From positions 1-20,260 of the IMG/VR virus record IMGVR_UViG_3300008110_001988: a stretch of DNA of 20,260 nucleotides, one strand, 5' to 3'. Position numbers and translations under genes: made by a program. Numbering within the stretch: the first letter of the stretch is position 1; each line of letters starts with the position of its first letter. The notes below the pieces were generated by a model that was not told the DNA's origin, searched no databases, and saw nothing but the letters and a program-made list of their open reading frames with translations. This document shows positions 1 to 9,538 of this stretch, piece by piece. The DNA comes from a virus.

Positions 1-1289
1 CCTGCATCGTGTGTTCCAGTACCACCCCCAACAGTTTGCTGAACAGGAGGGGGGTCTGTAGTTTGCCAAGTGAGCGGAGTGCCTGGTGCTGTACTAGTAT
101 CAGGTGTAAATTTAGGTTCAATTACTTGGTATTTTAAGTTCTGTTTGGTTGTCGATAGAGATGATGAGTGATAAGTACCTTCAGCACTTGTTAATATAGA
201 ACTAGTAGCAGTTATATCACTTTGATCAATAAGAAGGAATACTCTTTCTCCTGCTCTAAATGTATTAGATGGCAGATTGAAAATTAAAACAACCCTTCCT
301 TTATCATCAGATACTAATTGATCACCCAATGATCCTTTTTGTTGTAGTATAGAACTTGGGTCGACACTATGACTTGCTTCTGCAAATGCAGAAGGTATTA
401 CATTTCCATTTCCATCTAACAATCCCGGTGCATACACCGCAGGTGAGCAATATTGAGAAACAGGTTGTCTATCAAAAAACGGATACAATTTTGTATTAGG
501 TTTTAAATTACTTGCAATTATAGCAAGTTTTCTTCCTACCATATAAGGCATTAAAGATACATCTTTAACGAAATCACCTAGATCTTGAGGTGGTAATTTT
601 TGACTTTCAACTTTAATATCTCTAATTGTTATTGTTGTATTTGATTGCCAATAATTTGTACTACCTTTTTTATTAACAATTGCTGGGTTACTATATGTAG
701 TGTCAATATCTTTAAACGCACCAGCTGCAGCTGCATCAGAAAATGCTTTAGCTTGATCATTGACGATAGTCTGATCTGCTGCTTGTGTGTTAACATTAGT
801 ATTATCAAAAGTTGGATATATTTCTAAAGCACCCTTAAAATTATAAAAAGTCTCCGCACAATTGCGTGTGGTAGTGGCGTGTGGGTTTCCACCTAATTTG
901 ACATTGGTGTAATCTAATGTCAATAATCTACCAGATATTTTTATATTTGAACTTGTTGTTTTATCTACCTCAAATCCAATAAATTTTTCATAGAAATTCG
1001 GTCTGGCAAGAGAAAGTTTAGAACTGATACCTATATTCAATTCAGGTGATTGAGTATTCATAATAGTATCATCATTGAACGGATCAGCAAAAATACCGTT
1101 TTTAAAACGCTCAATACCTTGATCATTTTGTATTGATGTTGTTTTGGTATCTAGAGCCAAAGCATTAAGAACAGTATAATATTCAAGTTTTCTAATTCTA
1201 TCTTCGAGCGCACCAATTTCTTTCATGGTGTAACCTTTGATAGTATTAATACCAACCTGAACGGCTATATCTTTTCTTTTATAAGTCAT
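1..1289 (-). CDS. Large virion structural protein, downstream partner of the DUF4815 protein (partial, 3' end beyond the window)
   Basis: An open frame of 429 codons starts at ATG 1289 and runs off the left edge without a stop. Only one base separates it from the stop of the upstream DUF4815 gene (TAATATG). Near the N-terminus (about residues 20-40) is a stretch beginning YTMKEIGALEDRIRKLEYYT, which I recognise from long T4-like marine-phage structural proteins, where it follows the DUF4815 part. Around residues 265-290 the segment KLAIIASNLKPNTKLYPFFD matches the recurring 'GLKPNT..YPFFD' block of phage fibre and baseplate-periphery proteins. A Pro/Gly/Thr-rich stretch lies at the visible end. 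Family: seen by motif memory, not a database search. Role inferred: peripheral baseplate or tail-fibre structural protein. It may be the second half of a protein that is one chain in relatives. Confidence 0.8.
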   Translation of the reverse strand, partial: MTYKRKDIAVQVGINTIKGYTMKEIGALEDRIRKLEYYTVLNALALDTKTTSIQNDQGIERFKNGIFADPFNDDTIMNTQSPELNIGISSKLSLARPNFYEKFIGFEVDKTTSSNIKISGRLLTLDYTNVKLGGNPHATTTRNCAETFYNFKGALEIYPTFDNTNVNTQAADQTIVNDQAKAFSDAAAAGAFKDIDTTYSNPAIVNKKGSTNYWQSNTTITIRDIKVESQKLPPQDLGDFVKDVSLMPYMVGRKLAIIASNLKPNTKLYPFFDRQPVSQYCSPAVYAPGLLDGNGNVIPSAFAEASHSVDPSSILQQKGSLGDQLVSDDKGRVVLIFNLPSNTFRAGERVFLLIDQSDITATSSILTSAEGTYHSSSLSTTKQNLKYQVIEPKFTPDTSTAPGTPLTWQTTDPPPVQQTVGGGTGTHDA

Positions 1290-1290
1290 A

Positions 1291-4287
1291 TTATTCTGCT
1301 TCTGTAAACGTCAATGATGGATAAGGAGGCACGTAAATATCAGCTATTTTCATTCCTGAACTATTTAGCGTTGGTTGTTTAGGATTGAAAGACGGTGTAC
1401 CTGATTTAACCATCATATTACCGTCCTTTGTAATTAACAATGCATCATATCTTGGTAGATAAAATTCTACGTTATATTCAAAATTCGAATCAGGTTCAAT
1501 TGCTGCGGCGAAAGCTGGAGCATAGAATGTTGTAACATTATTTGCTGGATTAATAGTTGCTCCTGCAGATGTAGTAGAACTTACTGCTGTATTAGTAATA
1601 ATAGGTCTTACATCAATGAAATTTCTTAGATCATAAATTCCACCTGAAAGATCTTTATACACAGGAATTTCTGCTGTTGCAATGGCAATAGTGTTTGCTG
1701 GATTTGCATCATCAACCGGATATGAGTCAACAGACATAAATGTTGCTTGTGATGATGTAATATTAGGTGAAAGATGGTCTAGCTTTACTGTCAATCTTGT
1801 TGCTGAAGTAATTTGTGATTTATATTGAGGTTTGACAGAAATTTGTGCAAGACCATAATAATTATCTGTTTGACCATTATCAAAATTAAACCAATCAACT
1901 TTATCTGGATATGTATTTCCAAAACCAGCACCATAGTAAACTGAAGTAACTTTATAAACATCAGGAAGACCCAATGACCAAGGCCCTGTTGAACCTGCTG
2001 GATGACTTGCACAATTGATGTTTACATATCTATCTTTCTTTACATCCTTTTTAATAGGAACAGCAGATGTTCTTAAGATAGGAGTTTGAGCTCTTATAGA
2101 GTAAGTTGTAGTAGTATCAGGATCTATAGCAATATCAACAGACATCTGAGTAACAACACCTGAGACCTGTGCAAAAGTTATTGTATTACCACTACCTGTA
2201 AAGTCAACTAGAGATCCTTTCTTAAAGAATCTATAAAGTGAAATTGTTCCATCACCAGGTACGGCGGTAGCACTAATATTAGGTGTCAATGTAATACTAT
2301 TAGCACCATTTACAGCTGTAATTGTGTGATAGGTTGTACCAGTTGCTGTAGAATATAATTTAATATTATGACCTGTTTGAAGTATTGTATCAAAACCAGC
2401 ATTAACAGATCCAACTGTAACATTACTACAAGTTGAGTTTGATACGCCGCCAATTGATCCTGGATATACAGTAGACGAGAATAGATTTGCAGTTACATCA
2501 GTATTAAAAAAGATATTGATGTTTTCAGCTGCAATATCATCAATTGTACCAACACCGTAGTTATATCTATCAGAACCTAACGTAAATGTTGCAGCGGCCT
2601 TACCACCAGTTCTAGTAAGATTCTCAGCTGAACTTGTATCACGATATACATATGATGTTCCATTAACACCAGAATTACTTGTTAGCCTTTTTATTCCAGT
2701 AAGACCTGTATCGTATATTAGATTGCCAAGATTACCTTGAATTTGAGCTTTGCCGTTTGTTAAAACAATATCGGCAAACACTTTTCCATATGTACCATCG
2801 ACATAAAAGCTTTTTGCATCAGTTGCAAAACTGTAACCAGTGTTCATTCTTACATTGGTAATGTATAATCTATACTGGGCGTTAGGTGTACCTTTTGTAC
2901 CAGAATAATATTTAAAAGCACGAACTGTTGCAGTTCCAACAAGTGTACCCAAAGGACTAGATGCAGTAATATTTTTTGAAAGAACTTCTTGTTTTGTATC
3001 ATAAATGTTAACAGATTGCAATCCGCCAATATCAAATATACCCGCAACATCGTTAACAAATATGTAGTTACCAAAATTAACGGTGGCAATTTCATTTAAC
3101 AAATCTTGAGAACTTACACCTCTTGGAACCTCTATTCTTCTTGGTGCTTTATATTCAACCCTGTAACCATCAATATAAGCAATACCTGGTGATAGGGTAT
3201 AATAAAATGTATTGGGATTACCAGAGGCTTCAACATTTAATTGAAAAGGTTTTGCAATATAATCACCAGATTCTTCTTTTGTTCTTTGTGCAATTGCTTC
3301 ACCAATTTTACTATACACTGGATCTTCAGCAGTAAGAACTGGTGCAGCAGAAGTTGCTCCACTAAAATCTACAATAGGTAAAAATCCAGTTGGAATTGTA
3401 ACTTGTGTGTTTGAAGAATCATAAGATACCAATGAAGGAACTAATTTTAATCTATAAGCACCTGGTGCACTATAGTTTGGACTACCAATTGAATTATCAT
3501 ATAATGAAGGATCTTCTGCAGGTTTTACAATATATTCTGCAGTACTAAACCCAACCTTGATACCCGCAACATTAGAAGAATGTTCTTTGATTATAAAGTT
3601 ACCTGGGTTAGATTTAATAAAGAAACCTTTTTGGTAAATAACACCTTGACCAATATGAATACCATGTCCCACACTTAGAGCATTGACACTTGAATTTGAG
3701 TTCAGTGTATAAATTGAACCAAGATAATTAGCAGAACTTAATGGGCCAGTTTTGTCTTGAGTTGAAGAATAAACATCAATTTGTTCACTAGTTGTACTGA
3801 ATGTGCTTACTTGTGTACCTAAATTATTACCTGAATTTAGATATAATACATAAGCTCTGTTTGTATCATAACTACCAGCATCAACAGCAGATTCTGCGCC
3901 AACTTTTGCTTCAAACACGGCAGCTCTTAAACCTGTTGTGTTAGAAACCAAAAGATGTGAATTAGATAAGTGTGTAACATTATTTGCTGTATCAGAATTG
4001 CCTAAAATAAGAGTAGAAAAATCTAGTGTAGATGTATTACTATCTTTAAATCTTACCTGAGGAATATTGGGATATTGAGTAAAATTACAACCTTCAACAA
4101 TACTTCCATCTTTATAGATACTATCACCAAATCTTGAAATTTGTTTCTGGAGAATAGTTTGAAGCTGTGTTAATTCACGAGCCTGTACAGCTGTCGATGG
4201 ACGAAACAATATTCTATAATATTGTTTGTTTTCATCATAGTCATCATAAAAAGGAGCTACATTCAAGTTGGTCTGCAAATCAGCCAT
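1291..4287 (-). CDS. DUF4815-family baseplate/tail structural protein (998 aa)
   Basis: The N-terminus (residues about 10-70) carries the DUF4815 hallmark: a YDDYDENKQYYRILFRP segment followed by QARELTQLQTILQKQISRFG and a glycine-rich 'KDGSIVEG' turn. The rest is Ser/Thr/Asn-rich beta-type sequence typical of extended virion proteins. Near the C-terminus (about 940-985) a 'FYLPRYDALLITKDGNMMV..GTPSFNP' block matches the end of the family's first section. A good ribosome site, AAGGGA at 4293-4298 on the minus strand, lies five bases before the ATG and overlaps the gp8 stop. It follows gp8 directly, where T4 has its outer-wedge genes (9, 10, 11), so a peripheral baseplate or fibre-attachment role is inferred. 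The function of DUF4815 is not established. No signal peptide, membrane helix or enzyme motif was seen. Confidence 0.85.
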   Translation of the reverse strand: MADLQTNLNVAPFYDDYDENKQYYRILFRPSTAVQARELTQLQTILQKQISRFGDSIYKDGSIVEGCNFTQYPNIPQVRFKDSNTSTLDFSTLILGNSDTANNVTHLSNSHLLVSNTTGLRAAVFEAKVGAESAVDAGSYDTNRAYVLYLNSGNNLGTQVSTFSTTSEQIDVYSSTQDKTGPLSSANYLGSIYTLNSNSSVNALSVGHGIHIGQGVIYQKGFFIKSNPGNFIIKEHSSNVAGIKVGFSTAEYIVKPAEDPSLYDNSIGSPNYSAPGAYRLKLVPSLVSYDSSNTQVTIPTGFLPIVDFSGATSAAPVLTAEDPVYSKIGEAIAQRTKEESGDYIAKPFQLNVEASGNPNTFYYTLSPGIAYIDGYRVEYKAPRRIEVPRGVSSQDLLNEIATVNFGNYIFVNDVAGIFDIGGLQSVNIYDTKQEVLSKNITASSPLGTLVGTATVRAFKYYSGTKGTPNAQYRLYITNVRMNTGYSFATDAKSFYVDGTYGKVFADIVLTNGKAQIQGNLGNLIYDTGLTGIKRLTSNSGVNGTSYVYRDTSSAENLTRTGGKAAATFTLGSDRYNYGVGTIDDIAAENINIFFNTDVTANLFSSTVYPGSIGGVSNSTCSNVTVGSVNAGFDTILQTGHNIKLYSTATGTTYHTITAVNGANSITLTPNISATAVPGDGTISLYRFFKKGSLVDFTGSGNTITFAQVSGVVTQMSVDIAIDPDTTTTYSIRAQTPILRTSAVPIKKDVKKDRYVNINCASHPAGSTGPWSLGLPDVYKVTSVYYGAGFGNTYPDKVDWFNFDNGQTDNYYGLAQISVKPQYKSQITSATRLTVKLDHLSPNITSSQATFMSVDSYPVDDANPANTIAIATAEIPVYKDLSGGIYDLRNFIDVRPIITNTAVSSTTSAGATINPANNVTTFYAPAFAAAIEPDSNFEYNVEFYLPRYDALLITKDGNMMVKSGTPSFNPKQPTLNSSGMKIADIYVPPYPSLTFTEAE

Positions 4288-4296
4288 TTTATTCCC

Positions 4297-5733
4297 TTAG
4301 AAATTAAAGTATAATTTTACATCTTCAGACTTCACACCAGTTCTACTAATTGGTTGTATATTTTTATAGTAATAAACTGTTGATGAATACGGAACTAAAT
4401 CTTTATTATTTATTGTTGTAATAATGCATGTTTTACCAGTAGTAAGAGACGTTAGTGTTTCAAATGGTTGAAATGTCCCCACATCCTCAAGAACATAAAG
4501 TTTTGAAGAATCCATGTGAGCTACTGTTGCTGTTGCCTTACTAGTAAAGCCCTGCACAATTTCACCAGGGTCAAATAAACCACCTGCGTAGCTTAAGATA
4601 CCAAAATTTAACATTTGGTTAAATGTCGCAGCACTGAATGTAGATAGATTAGATACTGCAACCGGGTTATTAATTAATGCAATTTGGCGGTAATTTACCC
4701 AATCTGGAAAATTATCACCTACATTTGTACTGATGGAAATGCCTAAAGTATTACACCCCAATTCGTAAACAGCATCTGAACCATGTCCATCCTTAGGTGA
4801 GATAATGGCTCGAGCTGTTGCATCAGATCCGAAATAAGTATTATTTGTAATTGTAACATTAGCATATGTATAATTTAAACCTCTGCTTACAACTGTAACA
4901 GAAGTAATTTTACCCGTATTGGCGTCTACATCTGCAACTGCTGCAGCGCCAGTCCCATCTCCTACAATCTTCACCTGAGGATCAATTCTATAAAGAGATG
5001 TACTATCAACCCCAATAATAGGATTGGTAGTTGAGACAAATTTACCTGTAGTATTTACTATATAATTATTGATTGGTGAAAGGCTTCCGGCTCCGCCACC
5101 CGAATAAATGTAAAATGTGGAGTCTGTGTAGGCTCCACTTAATGTAGATGAATTGGTATTTGCAATTTTAAAAAATGTATTGCTTATAACATTATCAATG
5201 TAACCGTTTGCTGTAGTATAATTATTACCATTTTTAGTTACTTCAATAACATGTAAAGCACCGTTTTCAGCAAACTGTGAAACTACAGGAGAAGGTATAA
5301 TGGGGATAAAATCATTAGTAGTAAATTTGTTTGACTGTGCACCATTGATAGTATAAAGATATTTCCACTTATAACCATCAGCAGTATCAAAATCACCACC
5401 ACTCACAGTCAATGTTGGCTCATCAGTTGATGGAACCCCATAGTTGTTGAACAAGCACTTGTATACTCTATTTAAACTTGTTACCACATAATAATTTTTT
5501 GAATATAAGGCTTGATCAGTATCATCATAATAATCGTAGACTGTGTTCGCCGTCCAAGTTTTTTTCTTGTGTGTTCCGGTGATAGATGAGTTTGTTGAGG
5601 GAGGTATATTATCGTCGGGCCACTCAAAGAATTTTCCAAAAGTAATATAGTAATTTGATGATGTGTTTGCTACATCATCAATAAAATTCTTTACAAATTT
5701 TGCTTTAATATTTTGATTAAAAATACCAGTCAT
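4297..5733 (-). CDS. 8: Baseplate wedge subunit gp8
   Basis: Several landmarks match T4 gp8. An N-terminal ITFGK..EW block lies at about residues 30-38 (T4 ITFGRSEPW). ADGYKWKYLYTI at 118-129 corresponds to T4 PGDGYVWEYLFEI. YRQIALINNP at 348-357 corresponds to T4 FRQISIITNP. The C-terminus EDVKLYFNF corresponds to T4 EEINILFTF. In T4, gp8 is a dimer in the baseplate wedge bound to gp10, gp7 and gp6. This protein has 478 residues against 334 in T4; the extra length lies mainly between about residues 160 and 330 and holds two copies of a beta motif also found in the neighbouring gp7-position protein. Its start codon overlaps the upstream stop (TAATG at 5733), consistent with coupled translation. 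Confidence 0.92.
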   Translation of the reverse strand: MTGIFNQNIKAKFVKNFIDDVANTSSNYYITFGKFFEWPDDNIPPSTNSSITGTHKKKTWTANTVYDYYDDTDQALYSKNYYVVTSLNRVYKCLFNNYGVPSTDEPTLTVSGGDFDTADGYKWKYLYTINGAQSNKFTTNDFIPIIPSPVVSQFAENGALHVIEVTKNGNNYTTANGYIDNVISNTFFKIANTNSSTLSGAYTDSTFYIYSGGGAGSLSPINNYIVNTTGKFVSTTNPIIGVDSTSLYRIDPQVKIVGDGTGAAAVADVDANTGKITSVTVVSRGLNYTYANVTITNNTYFGSDATARAIISPKDGHGSDAVYELGCNTLGISISTNVGDNFPDWVNYRQIALINNPVAVSNLSTFSAATFNQMLNFGILSYAGGLFDPGEIVQGFTSKATATVAHMDSSKLYVLEDVGTFQPFETLTSLTTGKTCIITTINNKDLVPYSSTVYYYKNIQPISRTGVKSEDVKLYFNF

Positions 5734-7343
5734 TAAGTGTTTACCACCAAGGTTTCGGTCTGTATAATTTCATCAGATTGTTTACTATCAATAAGAATTG
5801 GTCTGCTAAAAACTCTATTTCCTACAGGATGCATAACTTGTTTTAATACATTAATATATTTATCAAGAGATTTTTCAAATTGAATTTCATATGAATATTC
5901 TTGGTAATAATCACTATCTGTAATATACTTATCTGCGTTTAAGAAACTACTTTCGTCTGCCCAGAAACCTTCTTCATATCCAATAGCACCAATTTCCAAT
6001 GTTAATTCAGCAGTTTTTAGATCGTCATTTTCATTATAAAAAACAAGCACTTCACCCTGTGTATTATATCCAAGACCAGATGAAACTAGTTCAACACTCT
6101 TGATGACGCCATTACCTGTTGCCAATTCTCCGGTAATTATGGCATTATTGCCCCATATTTTACCTTTACTATCAATTATACCATATCCATGAACCCTTTT
6201 TTCAAACACGTTTGTTTGAACTGAACCATTATAATTATGATCACCAGAAGAAGCACCACCAAGAGAAGCAATAGATCCAATTGTAATATTAGCTGAAGTT
6301 AAAGCCGTACCAATAATTGATTGGGAATTAGCAAGGTACATGGTAACACCATAATCATTTGCTGATATGAGTGTATTAGCGAATGAAAGTCCATTGGCAA
6401 ATGTTAATGGATTTATATTATAAGGAAAAGTAATTGTATTAGCAAGGGATTTTACTTTGAATATTGCCCCATTACCTGAAGACGCTGTCTTATAACTTAC
6501 AGTTACAGGAGAGTCAATTGCATATCCGTAACCACCATCTACCAATTTAAAATTAATATATCCCTTGGCCGTGTCATTTTGTAGTATTGAACTAACGTTA
6601 AATTTAAGGCCTTCACCAGTAGTATTTGACGTTAAAAGGATATCACCTGGTGCATGATCTTCTGATGAAAAAATTATTGAGGCGCCAACAGCTGAACCTT
6701 TGATTAAAGTAGCATCTTTAATATCTAATCCATCGTAAACTAAATATTCACCAACAACAAACGAACTTCCTGTACTACCAGTTGTAATATCAGAAAGATA
6801 AAAAACATGAGCTAATTGTTGGCCTGTGTTAACTTTTGTAGCAGAAGATACATATGCTGTCGCACCTGAAGTAGTTCCTCTAATTAATTTTTTATTATAA
6901 CTACTATTGGAACTTCTTTCTTCTACTTCAAGATACTTATTTCTTATCCATTTTCCATCAGAGGTTCTAAGCATATCTTTTTGCGGAAGATATACATTTA
7001 TTTCTAGATTGTATAGAAGTCTAAAAAGTAATTTAAGACCCTCAATGGAACCTTTTGAACGATAAACATCTATAATATGTTTTTCTAGTAATCTTTTATC
7101 AGCGAGAATATTCTTAGGAATACCTCTCATATATTTTTTAAGAAAATAATCTATGTATTCGTCTGTTACTTCATTTATATCAGTGTATTCAAGAAGCCTT
7201 CTTGATTTATAAGTAGCACCTTCTTGATCCATCCACTCATAGTAAGCCTTAACAAATTGAATAAAATTTTCACCTTCTTCCTGATAGAAGGCTGGAAATT
7301 GTTGAGCTACTAATGGTGCAATTTCTTTTAAATCAACTTGCAT
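5733..7343 (-). CDS. 7: Baseplate wedge protein in the gp7 position, with TfiL-like N-terminus
   Basis: It sits between gp6 and gp8, the place of gene 7 in T4, and is joined to both by TAATG overlaps. It has 536 residues against about 1030 for T4 gp7, so it is a much reduced form. The helical N-terminus (1-120) contains FPAFYQEEGENFIQFVKAYY and 'DVYRSKGSIEGLKLLFRLLY' (92-111), which resembles the 'FYRAKGT..GL' block of P2 gpI/TfiL-type wedge proteins; known simple baseplates pair such a protein with gp6. Two beta motifs of the form G-I-x-x-V-x-L-V-x-x-G-x-G-Y lie at 261-281 and 412-434. The C-terminal 'DSDYYQEYSYEI...MHPVGNRVFSR' (477-514) is a block recurrent in marine phage structural proteins. 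Wedge role: confident. One-to-one identity with gp7: inferred from gene order. Confidence 0.75.
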   Translation of the reverse strand: MQVDLKEIAPLVAQQFPAFYQEEGENFIQFVKAYYEWMDQEGATYKSRRLLEYTDINEVTDEYIDYFLKKYMRGIPKNILADKRLLEKHIIDVYRSKGSIEGLKLLFRLLYNLEINVYLPQKDMLRTSDGKWIRNKYLEVEERSSNSSYNKKLIRGTTSGATAYVSSATKVNTGQQLAHVFYLSDITTGSTGSSFVVGEYLVYDGLDIKDATLIKGSAVGASIIFSSEDHAPGDILLTSNTTGEGLKFNVSSILQNDTAKGYINFKLVDGGYGYAIDSPVTVSYKTASSGNGAIFKVKSLANTITFPYNINPLTFANGLSFANTLISANDYGVTMYLANSQSIIGTALTSANITIGSIASLGGASSGDHNYNGSVQTNVFEKRVHGYGIIDSKGKIWGNNAIITGELATGNGVIKSVELVSSGLGYNTQGEVLVFYNENDDLKTAELTLEIGAIGYEEGFWADESSFLNADKYITDSDYYQEYSYEIQFEKSLDKYINVLKQVMHPVGNRVFSRPILIDSKQSDEIIQTETLVVNT

Positions 7344-9133
7344 TATTGGTTAAACACATTAATAGAAATAGAAACTTTATCATAATCAATTTTTAAAAAT
7401 TTATTTTGCTGAACTATTATATCATCATAGTTTAATTTTGCATAAATGTCAATACTGTTTGTGTAATCAAAAGGATTGATATTAAATAACATATCTCCGG
7501 TCAAATAATCAATAGTTCCTATATTACTTTCAAGAATAACTTTTGTTGAATTGGGTGATAAGAAATACACTCTTAGATTACCTATTCCATCATCCGAAAT
7601 ACGAGCTTGATAAAGTGCACCATCTTTATTATAAGTAAATAAATTTGATACTATAACCTCTGATTCATCGTCAGTATATAATTTTGGAACAGGTCTATAA
7701 ATTGCATTACCGTATGTAAAATTATATCTGTTTGTGATTGTTCTTGTTGGTGTAATTTTATAGATAACCCTCAAATTAGTTTGATTACTTACAATTGATT
7801 CGTCAGCAGAATCTATCATTGAGAGTAATTTTGATTTTCTCAAATCATCACCGAAATTATTTAAATGTAATGTATCATACTGAATAATTTGATTGAGAAC
7901 CTCTGTTTTAAGAAGTTGGGTACTCTTGGATGTTAATGTAGGATCATATTTTACATCTGATACAATTTCAACAAATAGATACTCAGGATCTATAATGACA
8001 GGTTCTGCAGTAATATTCTTTGGTGTAAGAAATGCAACCACACTATTTTTTAATTCTGTAGAAAGAATAGTTGAAGTTCCATATGGAATAGCTGTAATGA
8101 TGACTTTACCAAATTGTGGTGGATCGGCATCTTCGCCACCATAGACATTTACTGTTTTAATTTGAGGAAAATTCTGCAATACAAGATTAGTATAATCTTC
8201 TTTAGTAACAGCTCTGTTTTGTGTTGTGAAATGTCTTGGTGCATTGAATCTTACTGATTCAATACTTTCTCTCTCAGACCCAACAGATGCAATTTCATTA
8301 GTAGAAACAGTTACGGAGTACAAATTATCTATTTTTGTTGTTGCAGTAAATGAACTTGCCTTGTTTGCCGCTTCACCATTTGTTGATCTGTATTTTACTT
8401 TTACAATATTACCATTTACTAGTTTATTTCCAAGCACACCATCACCAAATGTAATAGCATATTGATTTGTTAAAGCACCTTCAATAAAGAAAACCTTAGA
8501 TGAAGGATCTAGACCATATAAATTATAAGCTTGTTTGTAGACTGTATTTGAAGAATCTGTTGAGGAATTTATAACAGTGACTTTAATACTATTTGTATCA
8601 ACATTTTCTGAATTTAACACAAATGTTGATGTATTAGCTACATTAAAATATTCTGTAACTATTTTACCTTCGTATATGTAAACAGGGTCACTTGTATAGT
8701 ATCCATTGTTTCTGTTGATGATAATATTTTCGTCGGTAGTAAAAGTATAATTAACACCATCAACAGCTGTTCTTACAACATAATTCTCAGGAATAACTAC
8801 AAATGAAGGTGTCGCTGTTCCAGTATTGACATTGAATGTCACTAAAGCTTGAGCTGATGTTCTTGAACGTGGAATGTAATTTAATTCCTTAGCATGTGAA
8901 ACAACTGATTCCTTAAGACGTGATGAATCCAGGAACATCTCACTTCCTATCATGTTAAGATAATAGGAATTCATATATGAATTATACGCCAACAAATCTA
9001 AAAGAGCACTAAGATTCGAGCCTTCAAAGTCATAATCTTTGAATTCGGTTTTACTCTTTAAAAATGTCTTTAAGTTGCTTTTGATACCATCAAAGCTTAA
9101 TTCAGAAACACTTAAAAACCCTGTATTTGCCAT
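7343..9133 (-). CDS. 6: Baseplate wedge subunit gp6 (Baseplate_J type)
   Basis: The N-terminal 100 residues are strongly gp6-like: DYDFEGSNLSALLDLLAYNS (about 34-53), then MFLDSSRLKESVVSHAKELN and YIPRS. The middle third has the baseplate-J pattern, including a conserved 'FNAPRHFTTQNRAVTKEDYTNLV' region and a 'VNVYGGEDADPPQFGKVIITA' strand pair. Length is 596 residues; T4 gp6 has 660. In T4, gp6 dimers form the inner wedge ring that ties neighbouring wedges together and drives the dome-to-star change, working with gp7, gp25 and gp53. The gene follows gp25 through a TAATG overlap at 9133; a purine-rich stretch (AAGAGTAAGAT) ahead of the ATG could bind the ribosome. Nothing looks truncated. Confidence 0.93.
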   Translation of the reverse strand: MANTGFLSVSELSFDGIKSNLKTFLKSKTEFKDYDFEGSNLSALLDLLAYNSYMNSYYLNMIGSEMFLDSSRLKESVVSHAKELNYIPRSRTSAQALVTFNVNTGTATPSFVVIPENYVVRTAVDGVNYTFTTDENIIINRNNGYYTSDPVYIYEGKIVTEYFNVANTSTFVLNSENVDTNSIKVTVINSSTDSSNTVYKQAYNLYGLDPSSKVFFIEGALTNQYAITFGDGVLGNKLVNGNIVKVKYRSTNGEAANKASSFTATTKIDNLYSVTVSTNEIASVGSERESIESVRFNAPRHFTTQNRAVTKEDYTNLVLQNFPQIKTVNVYGGEDADPPQFGKVIITAIPYGTSTILSTELKNSVVAFLTPKNITAEPVIIDPEYLFVEIVSDVKYDPTLTSKSTQLLKTEVLNQIIQYDTLHLNNFGDDLRKSKLLSMIDSADESIVSNQTNLRVIYKITPTRTITNRYNFTYGNAIYRPVPKLYTDDESEVIVSNLFTYNKDGALYQARISDDGIGNLRVYFLSPNSTKVILESNIGTIDYLTGDMLFNINPFDYTNSIDIYAKLNYDDIIVQQNKFLKIDYDKVSISINVFNQ

Positions 9134-9525
9134 TATCTTACTCTTCTTAGAACTAGGTCTAATGTGACCGGTGTGGTATTATTTACTACAGAAAAAACTA
9201 TAGTTGCAGAATAAGAGTTTTCATCAGGCAGGGCCTTTACAGTTACACTATAAAGATTGGCTCTTGGTTCATAATTAATAATTGTTTCTCTAATTCTTTC
9301 TTTTAAAATATATTCAGTGTCGGGTCCTATATTTTCAAAAAGACTTTGGCGAATACCTGCCCCAATTCCAGGATTAAAAAATCTTTCATAAGGATCGGTC
9401 AATAGTAAATTACGGATAGACTTTTTGACTGCATTCTCATTAAAGAGAAGCACCAAGTCCTCCTTAATAGGGTGGACATCAAAATTAGTAGGTATATCTG
9501 AGTAAAATACTGTTGATGTTGCCAT
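9133..9525 (-). CDS. 25: Baseplate wedge subunit gp25
   Basis: This 130-residue protein matches gp25 (132 in T4) over its whole length. The N-terminus MATSTVFYSDI parallels T4 MANINKLYSDI. 'IRNLLLTDPYERFFNPGIG..IRQSLFENI' covers about residues 37-66, and the family's EPR motif is present as NYEPRANLYSV (about 84-94). In T4 and R-type pyocins, gp25 is the wedge protein whose EPR motif contacts gp6 and which seeds sheath polymerisation. Lysozyme activity once attributed to this family is not supported by known structures. A perfect TATAAATA lies immediately upstream, so this gene may begin its own late transcript, serving gp25-gp6-gp7-gp8. No Shine-Dalgarno sequence is visible before its ATG. 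Confidence 0.95.
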   Translation of the reverse strand: MATSTVFYSDIPTNFDVHPIKEDLVLLFNENAVKKSIRNLLLTDPYERFFNPGIGAGIRQSLFENIGPDTEYILKERIRETIINYEPRANLYSVTVKALPDENSYSATIVFSVVNNTTPVTLDLVLRRVR

Positions 9526-9530
9526 AAAAC

Positions 9531-9538
9531 TATTTATA
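9531..9538 (-). promoter_or_regulatory. T4-type late promoter element TATAAATA ahead of gp25
   Basis: Read on the minus strand this is a perfect TATAAATA, the consensus recognised by T4 late sigma factor gp55 with gp33/gp45. It overlaps the stop codon of the upstream gene (9534-9536) and ends five bases before the gp25 ATG at 9525. By the usual spacing (start site about 5-7 bases past the element), transcription would begin at or beside the A of the ATG. The match is seen; promoter activity is inferred. Confidence 0.6.

Noticed and set aside
645-827. Plus-strand open frame opposite the left-edge structural gene
   Set aside because: Cys/Ile/Ser-rich low-quality peptide lying wholly opposite a well-supported minus-strand gene; no ribosome site.
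4407-4414. AATAAATA on the minus strand within gp8, upstream of the DUF4815 gene
   Set aside because: In AT-rich coding DNA, about 120 bases from the next start, and not a TATAAATA match; not distinguishable from chance.
5857-5864. GATAAATA on the minus strand inside the gp7-position gene
   Set aside because: About 125 bases ahead of gp8, which is already tightly coupled by TAATG; likely chance.
9133-9525. Lysozyme activity for gp25
   Set aside because: Old family label only; the EPR-motif wedge role is structurally established and no lysozyme residues are visible.
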